From contig PKER01000255.1 of NCBI GenBank assembly GCA_002919115.1, positions 1 to 7,064 on the forward strand: 7,064 bases of DNA, written 5' to 3'. Made by a program: the position numbers and the translations under genes. The notes under the pieces are model-generated. The model worked only from the letters and a program-made list of their open reading frames with translations. It was not told where the DNA came from and did no database searches. Below, piece after piece: positions 1-5,319 of the stretch. Origin of the DNA: a bacterium (GTDB taxonomy: Bacteria; Actinomycetota; Thermoleophilia; Solirubrobacterales; 70-9). Each line of letters begins with the position of its first letter. Within the stretch, counting starts at the first letter, position 1.

Positions 1-845
1 GCGCCCGCGCGCTGCGCGCGCTCGAGAGCCCGCGCGCCGCGCTCGAGAGGGCGGCCGACGCCACCGAGGCGCTCAGCGAGATCGCGTGGACGCTCGCCGA
101 CCGCGCGCCCAAGCTGCCCCTCAACACGAAGATCGGCCCGCACCGCCGCTACGAGTGGGTGCGCGCCGACCTCGGGCAGTTCAAGCGGATCAAGAACGTC
201 CTCGGAGGGACCGTGAACGACGTCGTGCTCGCGGTGGTCGCGGGCGCCCTGCGCGACTGGCTGCACCTGCGCGGGGTGAGCACCGACGGGCTCGAGGTCC
301 GCGCCCAGGTGCCGGTGTCGATCCGCGCCGAGGACGAGCACGGCCACCTCGGCAACAAGATCGTGGCCGTGCGCGCGCCGCTTCCCGTGTACGTCGAGGA
401 CCCGACCGCCCGGCTCGACGTCGTGCGCGCGGCGATGGCCGACGTGAAGAGCTCCAAGCAGGCGCTTGGCGCCGAGATGATCACCCGCTTCAACGACTTC
501 GCGCCCCCGACCCTGCTCGCGCAGGCAGCGCGGATCAACTTCTCGACCCGGATCTTCAACCTCACCGTCACCAACGTGCCGGGCCCGCAGATCCCGCTCT
601 ACATGCTCGGGCGCCGGCTCGAGGACTGCTTCCCGGTCGGTTTCCTGCCGCCGGACCAGGCGCTGTTCGTGGCGATCATGTCCTACGACGGCAGCATCAA
701 CTTCGGCCTGCTCGCGGACTTCGACGCGATGCCCGACGTGGCCGAGATCGCGAGCGGGATCGAGCGCGCGATCGCCGCGCTGGTCGACGCCGCCGAGGCG
801 CGCGAGGGGGAGCGCGGCGCGAACCCGGCGCCGGCAGCCGGCTGA
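1..845 (+). CDS. WS/DGAT-family O-acyltransferase, C-terminal part (5' end outside window)
   Basis: Member of the wax ester synthase / acyl-CoA:diacylglycerol acyltransferase family, which esterifies fatty alcohols or diacylglycerol with acyl-CoA to make storage lipid at the membrane. The frame is open from base 3 to the TGA at 843-845, giving about 280 residues. The full family is about 450-500 residues, so the N-terminal half with the catalytic HHxxxDG motif lies left of the window. Visible family signatures are PLNTKIG (117-137), the conserved NDVVLAVVAGALRDWL block (about 216-263), a pair of core strands around VPVSIR, and TNVPGP (570-587) followed by LYMLGRRL. The tail after about 790 is a loose, Ala/Glu/Pro-rich end. 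Codon use matches the neighbours. Family assignment is firm. Substrate (wax ester, triacylglycerol or another acyl acceptor) cannot be told from sequence, and many actinobacteria carry several divergent paralogues. Confidence 0.93.
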   Translation, partial: ARALRALESPRAALERAADATEALSEIAWTLADRAPKLPLNTKIGPHRRYEWVRADLGQFKRIKNVLGGTVNDVVLAVVAGALRDWLHLRGVSTDGLEVRAQVPVSIRAEDEHGHLGNKIVAVRAPLPVYVEDPTARLDVVRAAMADVKSSKQALGAEMITRFNDFAPPTLLAQAARINFSTRIFNLTVTNVPGPQIPLYMLGRRLEDCFPVGFLPPDQALFVAIMSYDGSINFGLLADFDAMPDVAEIASGIERAIAALVDAAEAREGERGANPAPAAG

Positions 846-862
846 TGAGCACCCCGCTGCCG

Positions 863-868
863 TAACAT
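863..868 (+). promoter_or_regulatory. -10 box (TAACAT), predicted leaderless promoter
   Basis: TAACAT fits the actinobacterial TAnnnT -10 consensus and ends 6 bases before the ATG at 875, so transcription should begin at or next to the A of the start codon. No purine-rich ribosome binding site lies between. No good -35 hexamer is seen. The box lies in the 29-base gap after the acyltransferase stop, implying that the small gene has its own promoter. Confidence 0.55.
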
Positions 869-874
869 CGCGGC

Positions 875-1129
875 ATGGAGGGAGGACCGTTCAGGTACCA
901 CCTTGAGCTGACCCCAGAGCAGCTCAAGATCACGCACACCGCGCTCCGCAGCCTGCTCGACGACTTCGGCCACGAGGAGCCCGAGATCCACCGGGTGATC
1001 CGCGAGGTGCTCGACAAGCTCCCCGACGAGCACGCGATCCGGGCGATCCGGATCGGGCCCGGCGAGTCGGGGGCCGCCGTCGAGATCGACGCCGCCGAGC
1101 CGGACAGCGACGGGCCGAGCGCCGCGTAG
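875..1129 (+). CDS. 84-residue small protein of unknown function
   Basis: I do not recognise a named domain. The protein is soluble and acidic, with no signal peptide, membrane segment or Cys pair. Residues 7-13 (RYHLELT) look like a beta strand. Residues 14-50 form two probable helices, PEQLKITHTALRSLLDDFG and EEPEIHRVIREVLDKLP, and residues 51-61 (DEHAIRAIRIG) resemble another helix or strand. The last 20 residues are an Asp/Glu/Ala/Gly-rich, probably disordered tail. The tidy amphipathic pattern and a well-placed -10 box argue that it is a real gene, although it is short. The ATG at 875 is chosen because the TAACAT box ends 6 bases before it. The next gene begins 36 bases after the stop behind its own -10 box, so an operon is not required. 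The role is unknown. Confidence 0.75.
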   Translation: MEGGPFRYHLELTPEQLKITHTALRSLLDDFGHEEPEIHRVIREVLDKLPDEHAIRAIRIGPGESGAAVEIDAAEPDSDGPSAA

Positions 1130-1149
1130 GCGAGCCGCGGCCCGGGCCG

Positions 1150-1155
1150 TAAGCT
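1150..1155 (+). promoter_or_regulatory. -10 box (TAAGCT) for the transporter gene
   Basis: TAAGCT fits TAnnnT and ends 10 bases before the ATG at 1166. That predicts a 5' leader of only about 3-4 bases, too short for a Shine-Dalgarno sequence, and none is seen. No convincing -35 element is visible. Confidence 0.45.
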
Positions 1156-1165
1156 GCGCGGACCG

Positions 1166-2044
1166 ATGTCGCTGTCGGTCCAGATCGGCCTGCTGCTCGC
1201 GCTCGCGACCGCGTTCGCGTCGGTCCTCGGCTTCCTCTACAAGCACCGCGGCGCGGTCGCATCGCCGCGCGTGGACATGCGGCACCCGCTGCGGACCTCG
1301 TTCGCGCTGTTCCGCAACCCCTGGTACGTGCTGGGGATCGTCATCGCCCTCGTCGGCTGGGGCTTCCACGTGGGCGCCCTGGCGCTGGCGCCGATCTCGC
1401 TCGTGCAGGCCACGATCGCCGGGGGGCTCGTGCTGCTCACCGTCACCGCCGACCGCCTGTTCGCGCACGAGGTGACGCGCCGCGAGTGGGCCGGGGTCGC
1501 GCTCGCCGCGCTCGGCCTCGCGTTCCTGGCGGGGTCGGCGGGCGATGTCGGCGAAGACGCGCACGCCGACTACGAGGTGGCGCGCCTCGTGGGCTACCTT
1601 GGCACCGTCGCCGGGGCGGCGGTCGTGGTCCCCTTCTTCGCCGTCGGCCGCGCGCACGAGGGGGTGCTGTTCGGGGCCTCGGCCGGGATGTTCTGGGCGG
1701 CGTCGGACACCGCGATCAAGGCGCTGAGCGGCAACCTCGGCGAGTCGTCGGTCGTCGGCATCCTCATCCACCCGCTGGCCGCGGTGATCGCGCTGGCCTC
1801 GCTCGCGGGGCTGATCGTCTCGGCACGGGGCCTGCAGACCGGCAAGGCCGTGCCCGTGATCGCGGTCACGAGCGTCGCCGCGAACGCGCTCACGATCGCC
1901 GCCGGCCCGATCGTCTTCGCCGAGCCGATGCCGGAGGACGCCCTCGGCGTCGCCCTGCGGGTCGGGGCGTTCGCCCTCGTGATCTGCGCGGCGGCGATGA
2001 CGCCCGCCCCGGTGAGCGCCGCCCGCGCGGTCGAGGCGCGCTAG
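1166..2044 (+). CDS. EamA/DMT-superfamily membrane transporter
   Basis: Integral inner-membrane protein of the drug/metabolite transporter superfamily, 292 residues, the usual length for the family. About nine hydrophobic helices can be marked: near residues 5-25, 53-74, 75-94, 108-124, 138-158, 167-187, 194-219, 228-250 and 260-280. The first half has the family-like pattern in which a helix ends in ALALAPISLVQATIAGG and is followed by a basic loop (VTRREWAG) before the next helix. The second half repeats the fold (SVVGILIHPLAAVIALASLAG, then KAVPVIAVTSVAANALTIAAG, then EPMPEDALG). An acidic loop (GDVGEDAHADYE, about 126-137) separates the halves. It also resembles NIPA-type Mg2+ transporters, a branch of the same superfamily, so the substrate (metabolite, drug or Mg2+) is not predictable. 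It converges on the small membrane-protein gene ending at 2148. Confidence 0.85.
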   Translation: MSLSVQIGLLLALATAFASVLGFLYKHRGAVASPRVDMRHPLRTSFALFRNPWYVLGIVIALVGWGFHVGALALAPISLVQATIAGGLVLLTVTADRLFAHEVTRREWAGVALAALGLAFLAGSAGDVGEDAHADYEVARLVGYLGTVAGAAVVVPFFAVGRAHEGVLFGASAGMFWAASDTAIKALSGNLGESSVVGILIHPLAAVIALASLAGLIVSARGLQTGKAVPVIAVTSVAANALTIAAGPIVFAEPMPEDALGVALRVGAFALVICAAAMTPAPVSAARAVEAR

Positions 2045-2070
2045 GGGCGGGGGCCGCTCACCGCGCCGGC

Positions 2071-2112
2071 AAAGAAAAAGCCGACGGCCCTGGGGGGGAC
2101 AGGACCGCCGGC
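2071..2112 (-). terminator. Rho-independent terminator of the leftward GlsB-type gene
   Basis: Read on the - strand, arms 2112-2102 and 2090-2080 form an 11-bp uninterrupted stem (two G-U pairs) around an 11-base C-rich loop. It is followed directly by TTTTTCTTT (2079-2071). It lies 35 bases past the stop codon at 2148. The + strand copy has no T tract after the hairpin, so it acts mainly on leftward transcription. Confidence 0.88.
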
Positions 2113-2120
2113 CGCGTGGG

Positions 2121-2145
2121 CCCGCTTTGTGGCGGGACTAGTTTT
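2121..2145 (+). terminator. Weak hairpin, possible terminator of the transporter gene
   Basis: CCCGC (2121-2125) pairs with GCGGG (2132-2136) around a 6-base loop, and a TTTT run follows at 2142-2145. The stem is only 5 bp and the T run is short and displaced. It is therefore a weak candidate for stopping the rightward transcript from 1166-2044. Confidence 0.3.
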
Positions 2146-2147
2146 CG

Positions 2148-2438
2148 TCAGCGCGTGACCGGGCGTCCGCCACCGCGCTGGCCGCCGACCGCTCGCCAGA
2201 CGAGCAGCGCGATGATGGCGCCGATGATCGAGCCGATCACCCCGGACGCCTGGAGAGCACCCTCGTCGAGGTCGTGCCCGAAGAGCAGATAGCCCAAGAA
2301 ACCTCCGACGAAGCTGCCGACGATGCCGAGCGCCATCGTGCCGAAGAAGCCCATCGGGTCCTCACCGGGCACGAGCAGGCGCGCGAGATAACCGGCGACG
2401 ATGCCGATCACGATCAAGTACAGAAGAAATCCAAGCAT
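2148..2438 (-). CDS. GlsB/YeaQ/YmgE-family small membrane protein (transglycosylase-associated)
   Basis: A 96-residue inner-membrane protein of the GlsB/YeaQ/YmgE (transglycosylase-associated protein) family. Members are often induced by envelope, acid or general stress; the molecular function is not settled. Three hydrophobic glycine-rich helices are visible at about residues 2-21 (with GIVAGYLARLLVPG, the family's typical first turn), 29-53 (GFFGTMALGIVGSFVGGFLGYLLFG) and 63-85 (ASGVIGSIIGAIIALLVWR). The first loop carries GEDPMG and the tail is basic and Gly-rich. Length and helix order match the family. The ATG at 2436-2438 has a good Shine-Dalgarno sequence (AGGAAAGGAA, spacer 8). That makes it the only gene in the window with a conventional leader. 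It ends ahead of a strong terminator and converges with the transporter gene. Confidence 0.93.
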   Translation of the reverse strand: MLGFLLYLIVIGIVAGYLARLLVPGEDPMGFFGTMALGIVGSFVGGFLGYLLFGHDLDEGALQASGVIGSIIGAIIALLVWRAVGGQRGGGRPVTR

Positions 2439-2446
2439 CTAGGGGG

Positions 2447-2456
2447 TTCCTTTCCT
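2447..2456 (-). promoter_or_regulatory. Ribosome binding site of the GlsB-type gene
   Basis: On the - strand AGGAAAGGAA ends 8 bases before the ATG at 2438. It fixes that start and contrasts with the other genes here, which lack such a site. Confidence 0.75.
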
Positions 2457-2482
2457 CTCCCTAATGGACTCGTGCCCCCCGC

Positions 2483-2507
2483 ATTCCCCCTGGGGGCCAC
2501 GGTTAAC
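2483..2507 (-). promoter_or_regulatory. Possible stress-sigma (SigB/SigF-like) promoter
   Basis: Read leftward, GTTAA (2507-2503) is followed 14 bases later by GGGAAT (2488-2483). This resembles the SigB-type pattern GTTTAA-N12-14-GGGTAT: the -10 half matches 5 of 6 and the -35 half is weaker. It would give a leader of roughly 40 bases carrying the ribosome binding site. A stress sigma promoter suits this protein family, but the match is partial and an overlapping CCCCCTGGGGG palindrome (2486-2496) complicates it. Confidence 0.33.
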
Positions 2508-2540
2508 GAATCCGGGCGGCTCGCCCACGAGCGTGCCGCG

Positions 2541-3086
2541 CTAGCTCGAGCGGGCGGCGAGGGCCTCCAGATGGCGGCGGATGCCTTCGATCCGCTCTGT
2601 TGAGACGGGCAGCAGGTCGACTCTCGACAGCAGGGTCTCCGCGTCGACCACCCCAGCCGCGATCGCGTCCTTGGCGAACTCCCAGTCACGGTCCCGGCCC
2701 GCTACGCACTTGGCGAGCACCAGATCGTGAGGCTCGAGGAAGTACGCGGCTATCGCGCGTTTCAATCCCGGGCGAGGTGGGATCTCGGACTCGATGAGGC
2801 GCTCCTCCCACCCTCGTGGGGCCTTGGCCGTCTCCGGCCCAACCCCATGCGCGTAATAGCCGAACGCCTCGTGAAACCGCGAGCCGTCGCCCAGGGTGCC
2901 ATCGATCTCGATGGCCAGCTCGGGGTTCTCCTTCGGATACAGATCGACCTCCATCGAGCGCAGGAGCTCCTCTGGGGCGTCGGGGAACGACCCCAGGATC
3001 GCCTGGCTGCCGATGACCACGAAAGCGTGCTCGCCGACCGCGTTCGCCGCCGCCCCGAGCACGTGCTCCAGCTCGGACCGGTTCAT
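2541..3086 (-). CDS. DUF6036-type nucleotidyltransferase, putative toxin of an HTH/NTase pair
   Basis: A 181-residue protein resembling the DUF6036 family, a branch of the MNT/AbiEii-like nucleotidyltransferase fold found in toxin-antitoxin-like pairs. The start of the fold is visible as a strand with FVVIGSQAILG (22-32, GS at 26-27). It is followed by the acidic metal-binding pattern MEVDLY (45-50, Glu46 and Asp48), FGYYAHGVGPETA (75-87), then PHDLVLAKCVAGRDRDWEF (119-137), where Asp121 and Lys126 match the conserved DLxxxK helix of such enzymes. The C-terminal part is helical (LLSRVDLLPVS to LEALAARSS). The ATG at 3084-3086 is chosen because it sits 2 bases after the stop of the HTH gene, giving translational coupling. 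A longer reading frame up to 3281 would overlap that gene. If it acts as AbiEii/MenT-like enzymes do, it would transfer NMP to an RNA or protein target. That activity is inferred, not seen. Confidence 0.83.
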   Translation of the reverse strand: MNRSELEHVLGAAANAVGEHAFVVIGSQAILGSFPDAPEELLRSMEVDLYPKENPELAIEIDGTLGDGSRFHEAFGYYAHGVGPETAKAPRGWEERLIESEIPPRPGLKRAIAAYFLEPHDLVLAKCVAGRDRDWEFAKDAIAAGVVDAETLLSRVDLLPVSTERIEGIRRHLEALAARSS

Positions 3087-3088
3087 GC

Positions 3089-3787
3089 CTAACGGACCAG
3101 CTCCAGAATCCGCCGGCGCTCGGGCTCGGTGAGCATGCCCGCGAACGGCGAGTTCTGCCTGAGCTCGCGGCCGCGCGCGTCGTCGCTGCTCAGCGCCCGG
3201 CGTACCTCGGGCAGCGGGAGCCCGAGGATCCGCTCCCACTCGTCCGCGTAGCGCGGATCGAGCTTGCCCTCGTCCCGCCATTTCCAGATGCGGTGGAGCG
3301 CCTCGGCCAGCATCGCGCGGTCGAGACGCCGCGCCACTACGCGGTGATAGGCGAGCGCTCGCCTGTCCGCGCGGCTGTGGCCGTTCTCGCTTTCGTCGCC
3401 AAGCCCGAGATCCGCAGCCGTGATTCGCTCGGCCCGCCGGCGACCCTCGAGCAGCACCGGCTCGAGGTGGTGCCTGCGCCTACCGCCGCACGACCGCTCC
3501 CGATCCATCGACTCACGGAGATCGAGCAGGACTGGGACCGGGACCTCCAGGTGCCCCTGCCGGCTGTAGATGAGGGGCAGATCGCCGCGCTCGATCCACC
3601 TCTGCAGCGCCGCGTGGCTGACGCCGAGGAACCGGGCGGCAAGGCGCTGCGACACGGTCTCCCCCAGCTCCGCCTCGAGCTCGGCACGCACGCTAGCGAT
3701 GTCCCGCTGTCCCGGTGCATCGCGCTGGGCTCGCCGGAGGCGTGCGATCTGCTCGAGGCGCCTGAGCTTGCGGTCGGTGGCGTTCAC
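3089..3787 (-). CDS. HTH DNA-binding protein, putative antitoxin/autoregulator of the DUF6036 gene
   Basis: A 232-residue basic protein. An N-terminal helix (1-40) is followed by a MerR/excisionase-like helix-turn-helix at about 44-72: TVSQRLAARFLGVSHAALQRW then IERGDLPLI. A short strand region that would form the wing follows (YSRQGHLEVPVPVLLDL). After an Arg-rich linker (97-120) there is a helical C-terminal domain (140-232) with AYHRVVARRLDRAML, W..W...G..DPRYADEWERIL and LRQNSPFAGMLTEPERRRIL. I associate that last block with partners of DUF6036 proteins. The start is GTG at 3787, set by a TAGACT -10 box 7 bases upstream. Alternative internal starts exist. The gene pair is a 2-base-spaced operon with the DNA-binding protein first, as in AbiEi/AbiEii and many toxin-antitoxin units. 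The antitoxin role is inferred from this order. Confidence 0.8.
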   Translation of the reverse strand: MNATDRKLRRLEQIARLRRAQRDAPGQRDIASVRAELEAELGETVSQRLAARFLGVSHAALQRWIERGDLPLIYSRQGHLEVPVPVLLDLRESMDRERSCGGRRRHHLEPVLLEGRRRAERITAADLGLGDESENGHSRADRRALAYHRVVARRLDRAMLAEALHRIWKWRDEGKLDPRYADEWERILGLPLPEVRRALSSDDARGRELRQNSPFAGMLTEPERRRILELVR

Positions 3788-3794
3788 GATCGCA

Positions 3795-3800
3795 AGTCTA
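3795..3800 (-). promoter_or_regulatory. -10 box (TAGACT), leaderless promoter of the HTH/NTase operon
   Basis: TAGACT on the - strand ends 7 bases before the GTG at 3787, the spacing expected for transcription starting at the start codon. No Shine-Dalgarno sequence is present. The hexamer 17 bases upstream (GGATTA) is not a good -35, so an extended -10 or activator may matter. Confidence 0.55.
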
Positions 3801-3804
3801 ACGA

Positions 3805-3816
3805 CGAAAGTTTTCG
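3805..3816. promoter_or_regulatory. 12-base palindrome, probable operator of the HTH/NTase operon
   Basis: CGAAA-GT-TTTCG is a perfect inverted repeat with a 2-base centre. It lies 4 bases upstream of the -10 box, inside the -35/-10 spacer, the classic place for repression. The half-site TTTTCG recurs as a direct repeat at 3811-3816 and 3827-3832 (16-base period). AAAGTT (3807-3812) is also mirrored by AACTTT at 3835-3840. The likely binder is the HTH protein encoded just downstream; that is inference. Confidence 0.5.
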
Positions 3817-3846
3817 ATAATCCTGATTTTCGCCAACTTTATTCGG

Positions 3847-3857
3847 TGAACGGTTCA
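3847..3857. repeat. Short inverted repeat TGAAC-G-GTTCA
   Basis: A perfect 5-bp inverted repeat around a single G, in the AT-rich gap upstream of the HTH/NTase operon. It could be a second protein-binding site or may be chance. The stem is too short, and lacks a T tract, to be a terminator for the esterase gene. Confidence 0.3.
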
Positions 3858-3915
3858 TCCGTCCCGACGCCGGACGCGACGGAGCGCCGCTAGGCAATCG
3901 GACGAGAGCGCGCGC

Positions 3916-5253
3916 TCAGCCTCGGCGGGCGCGAAACTCGACCGTGCGGCGGACGCGGTTGGTCTTGGTGCCTGCCCGGTACTGCTGCCCCGAGCTCGGC
4001 TCGCCCAGGTCCACCGTGAACCGGATCCGCCCCCGGCGATTGGGCACCGCGAAGCGCTCCCGCGCGCCCCGCAGGCGGACGCGACGCGCGCCGCGGAAGA
4101 ACGGGGGCGTCACCACCCTCGTCAGGCCGGAGCCGACCACCGTCGCGCCCCGGCGCCCCGCGCCGCGCAGCTCGAGGAACTCGAGCGGCCGGCGGCGGTC
4201 GGCGCGCACCCGCCAGCCCCAGACCTCGAACTGGGGCTCGATCGAGCGGTAGTCGATGCGGCGGGGCCGCTTCGGCGGGTCCCTGAACACCGGCTTCAGC
4301 GCGGCCAGGGTGTCGGCCAGCTCGCGCTTGAAGTTCGGCACGCTGTGACAGCCGCGCCCGTAGTCCTTCCAGACGTGCGGGACCTCGAGGTCCTGGAGGC
4401 GCCCGTACAGGCTCAGGCTCGCCCGGTAGACGCCCCACTCGACCGCGCACGAGACCGAGTCGGCGGAGAGCAGGTGCTCGCCGAGCGCGGTGTCCAGGGT
4501 GCCGTTCGCGGTGCGCACCTGCAAATGCAGGCCGCGCAGGTTCTCGGCGAGGTCGACCGGGTTGTGCCCGCGCCAGCGGACCTCCTCGGTGAGGCGCGGG
4601 CCGTAGATCGCGTCGACCTGCCCGCCCTGGAAGGTCGAGCTCAGGGAGAGGACGAGGCCGTTGACCGCGAGGTTGCTGTCGACCGCGCCCGAGACGCTCG
4701 CGGCGGCGGCGAACAGGTCCGGGTGGCGGGCGGCCATCATGAGCGCCCCGTAGCCGCCCATCGACACGCCGATCACGGCGCGCTGCGCGCGCCGCGGGCG
4801 GGTCCGGAAGCGCGCGTCGATCAGCGGGATGAGCTGCTCGGCCACGTACGTCTCATACATCGGCGGGCCGAACGCGCCGCCGTTGTACCAGTCGCTCCAG
4901 TAGCCGCTGTCGCCGTGCGGCGAGACCACGATCGCCGGGAACCTCTCGGTGAGCGCGAGCCCGTCGACCAGCTCGTTGAACGTGCGGTGCGAGTTCATCG
5001 TGCCCGCCAGGAAGTACGCCACCGGCCAGCGCCTGCGCGGGCGCTCGCGGTAGCGCACGGGCAGATCGACCGTGACCTTGGTTGGCTTCGCAAAGGCGGG
5101 GGTCTCGACGGTGAGCACGATCTCGCGCGGGCCCAGCCGCTCCTCGGAGACGATGCGCGCCTCGTCCGCGGCGGCGCTCGCCTGGCCGCAGGCGACCAGC
5201 GCCAGCGCGCACGCGGCTGCGATCCACACCCCAACCCGGCGTCCCTCGGGCAT
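3916..5253 (-). CDS. Secreted alpha/beta-hydrolase esterase, putative lipoprotein, with C-terminal beta-rich domain
   Basis: A 445-residue exported enzyme of the putative esterase family (PF00756-like; relatives include esterase D/S-formylglutathione hydrolase, feruloyl esterases and antigen 85 mycolyltransferases). A signal sequence covers residues 1-22 (RR, then a hydrophobic run WIAAACALALVAC). LVAC at 19-22 fits a lipobox, so Cys22 may be lipid-anchored on the outer face of the membrane; cleavage after ASA (24-27) by signal peptidase I is the alternative. The hydrolase domain spans about 30-325: VAYFLAGTMNSH (oxyanion region, 78-89), IVVSPHGDSGYWSDWYNGG (108-126), nucleophile elbow GVSMGG with Ser164, probable acid Asp254 (in GTLD) and His303 (in GCHSV). 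Residues about 336-445 form an Arg/Gly-rich, beta-looking extra domain with no recognised family. It stands alone, with a possible promoter at 5265-5270. Ester substrate unknown. Confidence 0.87.
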   Translation of the reverse strand: MPEGRRVGVWIAAACALALVACGQASAAADEARIVSEERLGPREIVLTVETPAFAKPTKVTVDLPVRYRERPRRRWPVAYFLAGTMNSHRTFNELVDGLALTERFPAIVVSPHGDSGYWSDWYNGGAFGPPMYETYVAEQLIPLIDARFRTRPRRAQRAVIGVSMGGYGALMMAARHPDLFAAAASVSGAVDSNLAVNGLVLSLSSTFQGGQVDAIYGPRLTEEVRWRGHNPVDLAENLRGLHLQVRTANGTLDTALGEHLLSADSVSCAVEWGVYRASLSLYGRLQDLEVPHVWKDYGRGCHSVPNFKRELADTLAALKPVFRDPPKRPRRIDYRSIEPQFEVWGWRVRADRRRPLEFLELRGAGRRGATVVGSGLTRVVTPPFFRGARRVRLRGARERFAVPNRRGRIRFTVDLGEPSSGQQYRAGTKTNRVRRTVEFRARRG

Positions 5254-5264
5254 GACGAACGCGG

Positions 5265-5270
5265 ACGCTA
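5265..5270 (-). promoter_or_regulatory. Possible -10 box (TAGCGT) for the esterase gene
   Basis: TAGCGT on the - strand fits TAnnnT and ends 11 bases before the ATG at 5253, predicting a leader of about 4 bases. No ribosome binding site is seen. It sits in the 66-base gap after the 2TM-NUDIX gene, so the esterase may be transcribed separately. Weaker than the 6-7-base-spaced examples. Confidence 0.38.
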
Positions 5271-5319
5271 ACAGCGGTCCGTGTCGGCCAACCCCGGTTG
5301 CCGGCCGCTACACGGGCGC

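Noticed and set aside
18..49. 11-base direct repeat GCGCTCGAGAG at 18-28 and 39-49
   Set aside because: It lies in frame, 21 bases (7 codons) apart, within a helical RALE/AALE stretch of the acyltransferase. Repeated codons in an amphipathic helix explain it.
683..1771. 362-codon open frame on the - strand opposite the small gene and transporter
   Set aside because: It is Arg/Asp/Glu/Gly-rich without any domain and lies across three better genes. Such long antisense frames are expected in very GC-rich DNA.
2541..3086. Possibility that the nucleotidyltransferase is the CD-NTase partner of the Cap16-like protein
   Set aside because: Its length (181 residues), GSQAILG start and pairing with an HTH gene fit DUF6036/AbiEii-like enzymes, not the larger CD-NTases with a GS-x-DxD core and helical PAP/OAS1-like extension.
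2541..3281. Longer version of the nucleotidyltransferase starting at 3281
   Set aside because: The extra 65 residues are Arg/Ala/Pro-rich and overlap the HTH gene in another frame. The ATG at 3086 fits the family start and the 2-base gap.
3906..3917. Palindrome GAGCGCGCGCTC at the end of the esterase gene
   Set aside because: No T tract follows and GC-only palindromes are common at this base composition, so it is not called as a terminator.
4345..5271. 308-codon + strand frame opposite the esterase
   Set aside because: Composition is biased (Arg, Ala, Val, Asp, Gln) with no motif, and it mirrors the clearly functional esterase gene.
5287..5306. Imperfect hairpin GGCCAACC...GGTTGCCGGCC between the 2TM-NUDIX and esterase genes
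   Set aside because: The stem needs a bulge and leaves a tiny loop, with no T tract; too weak to call.
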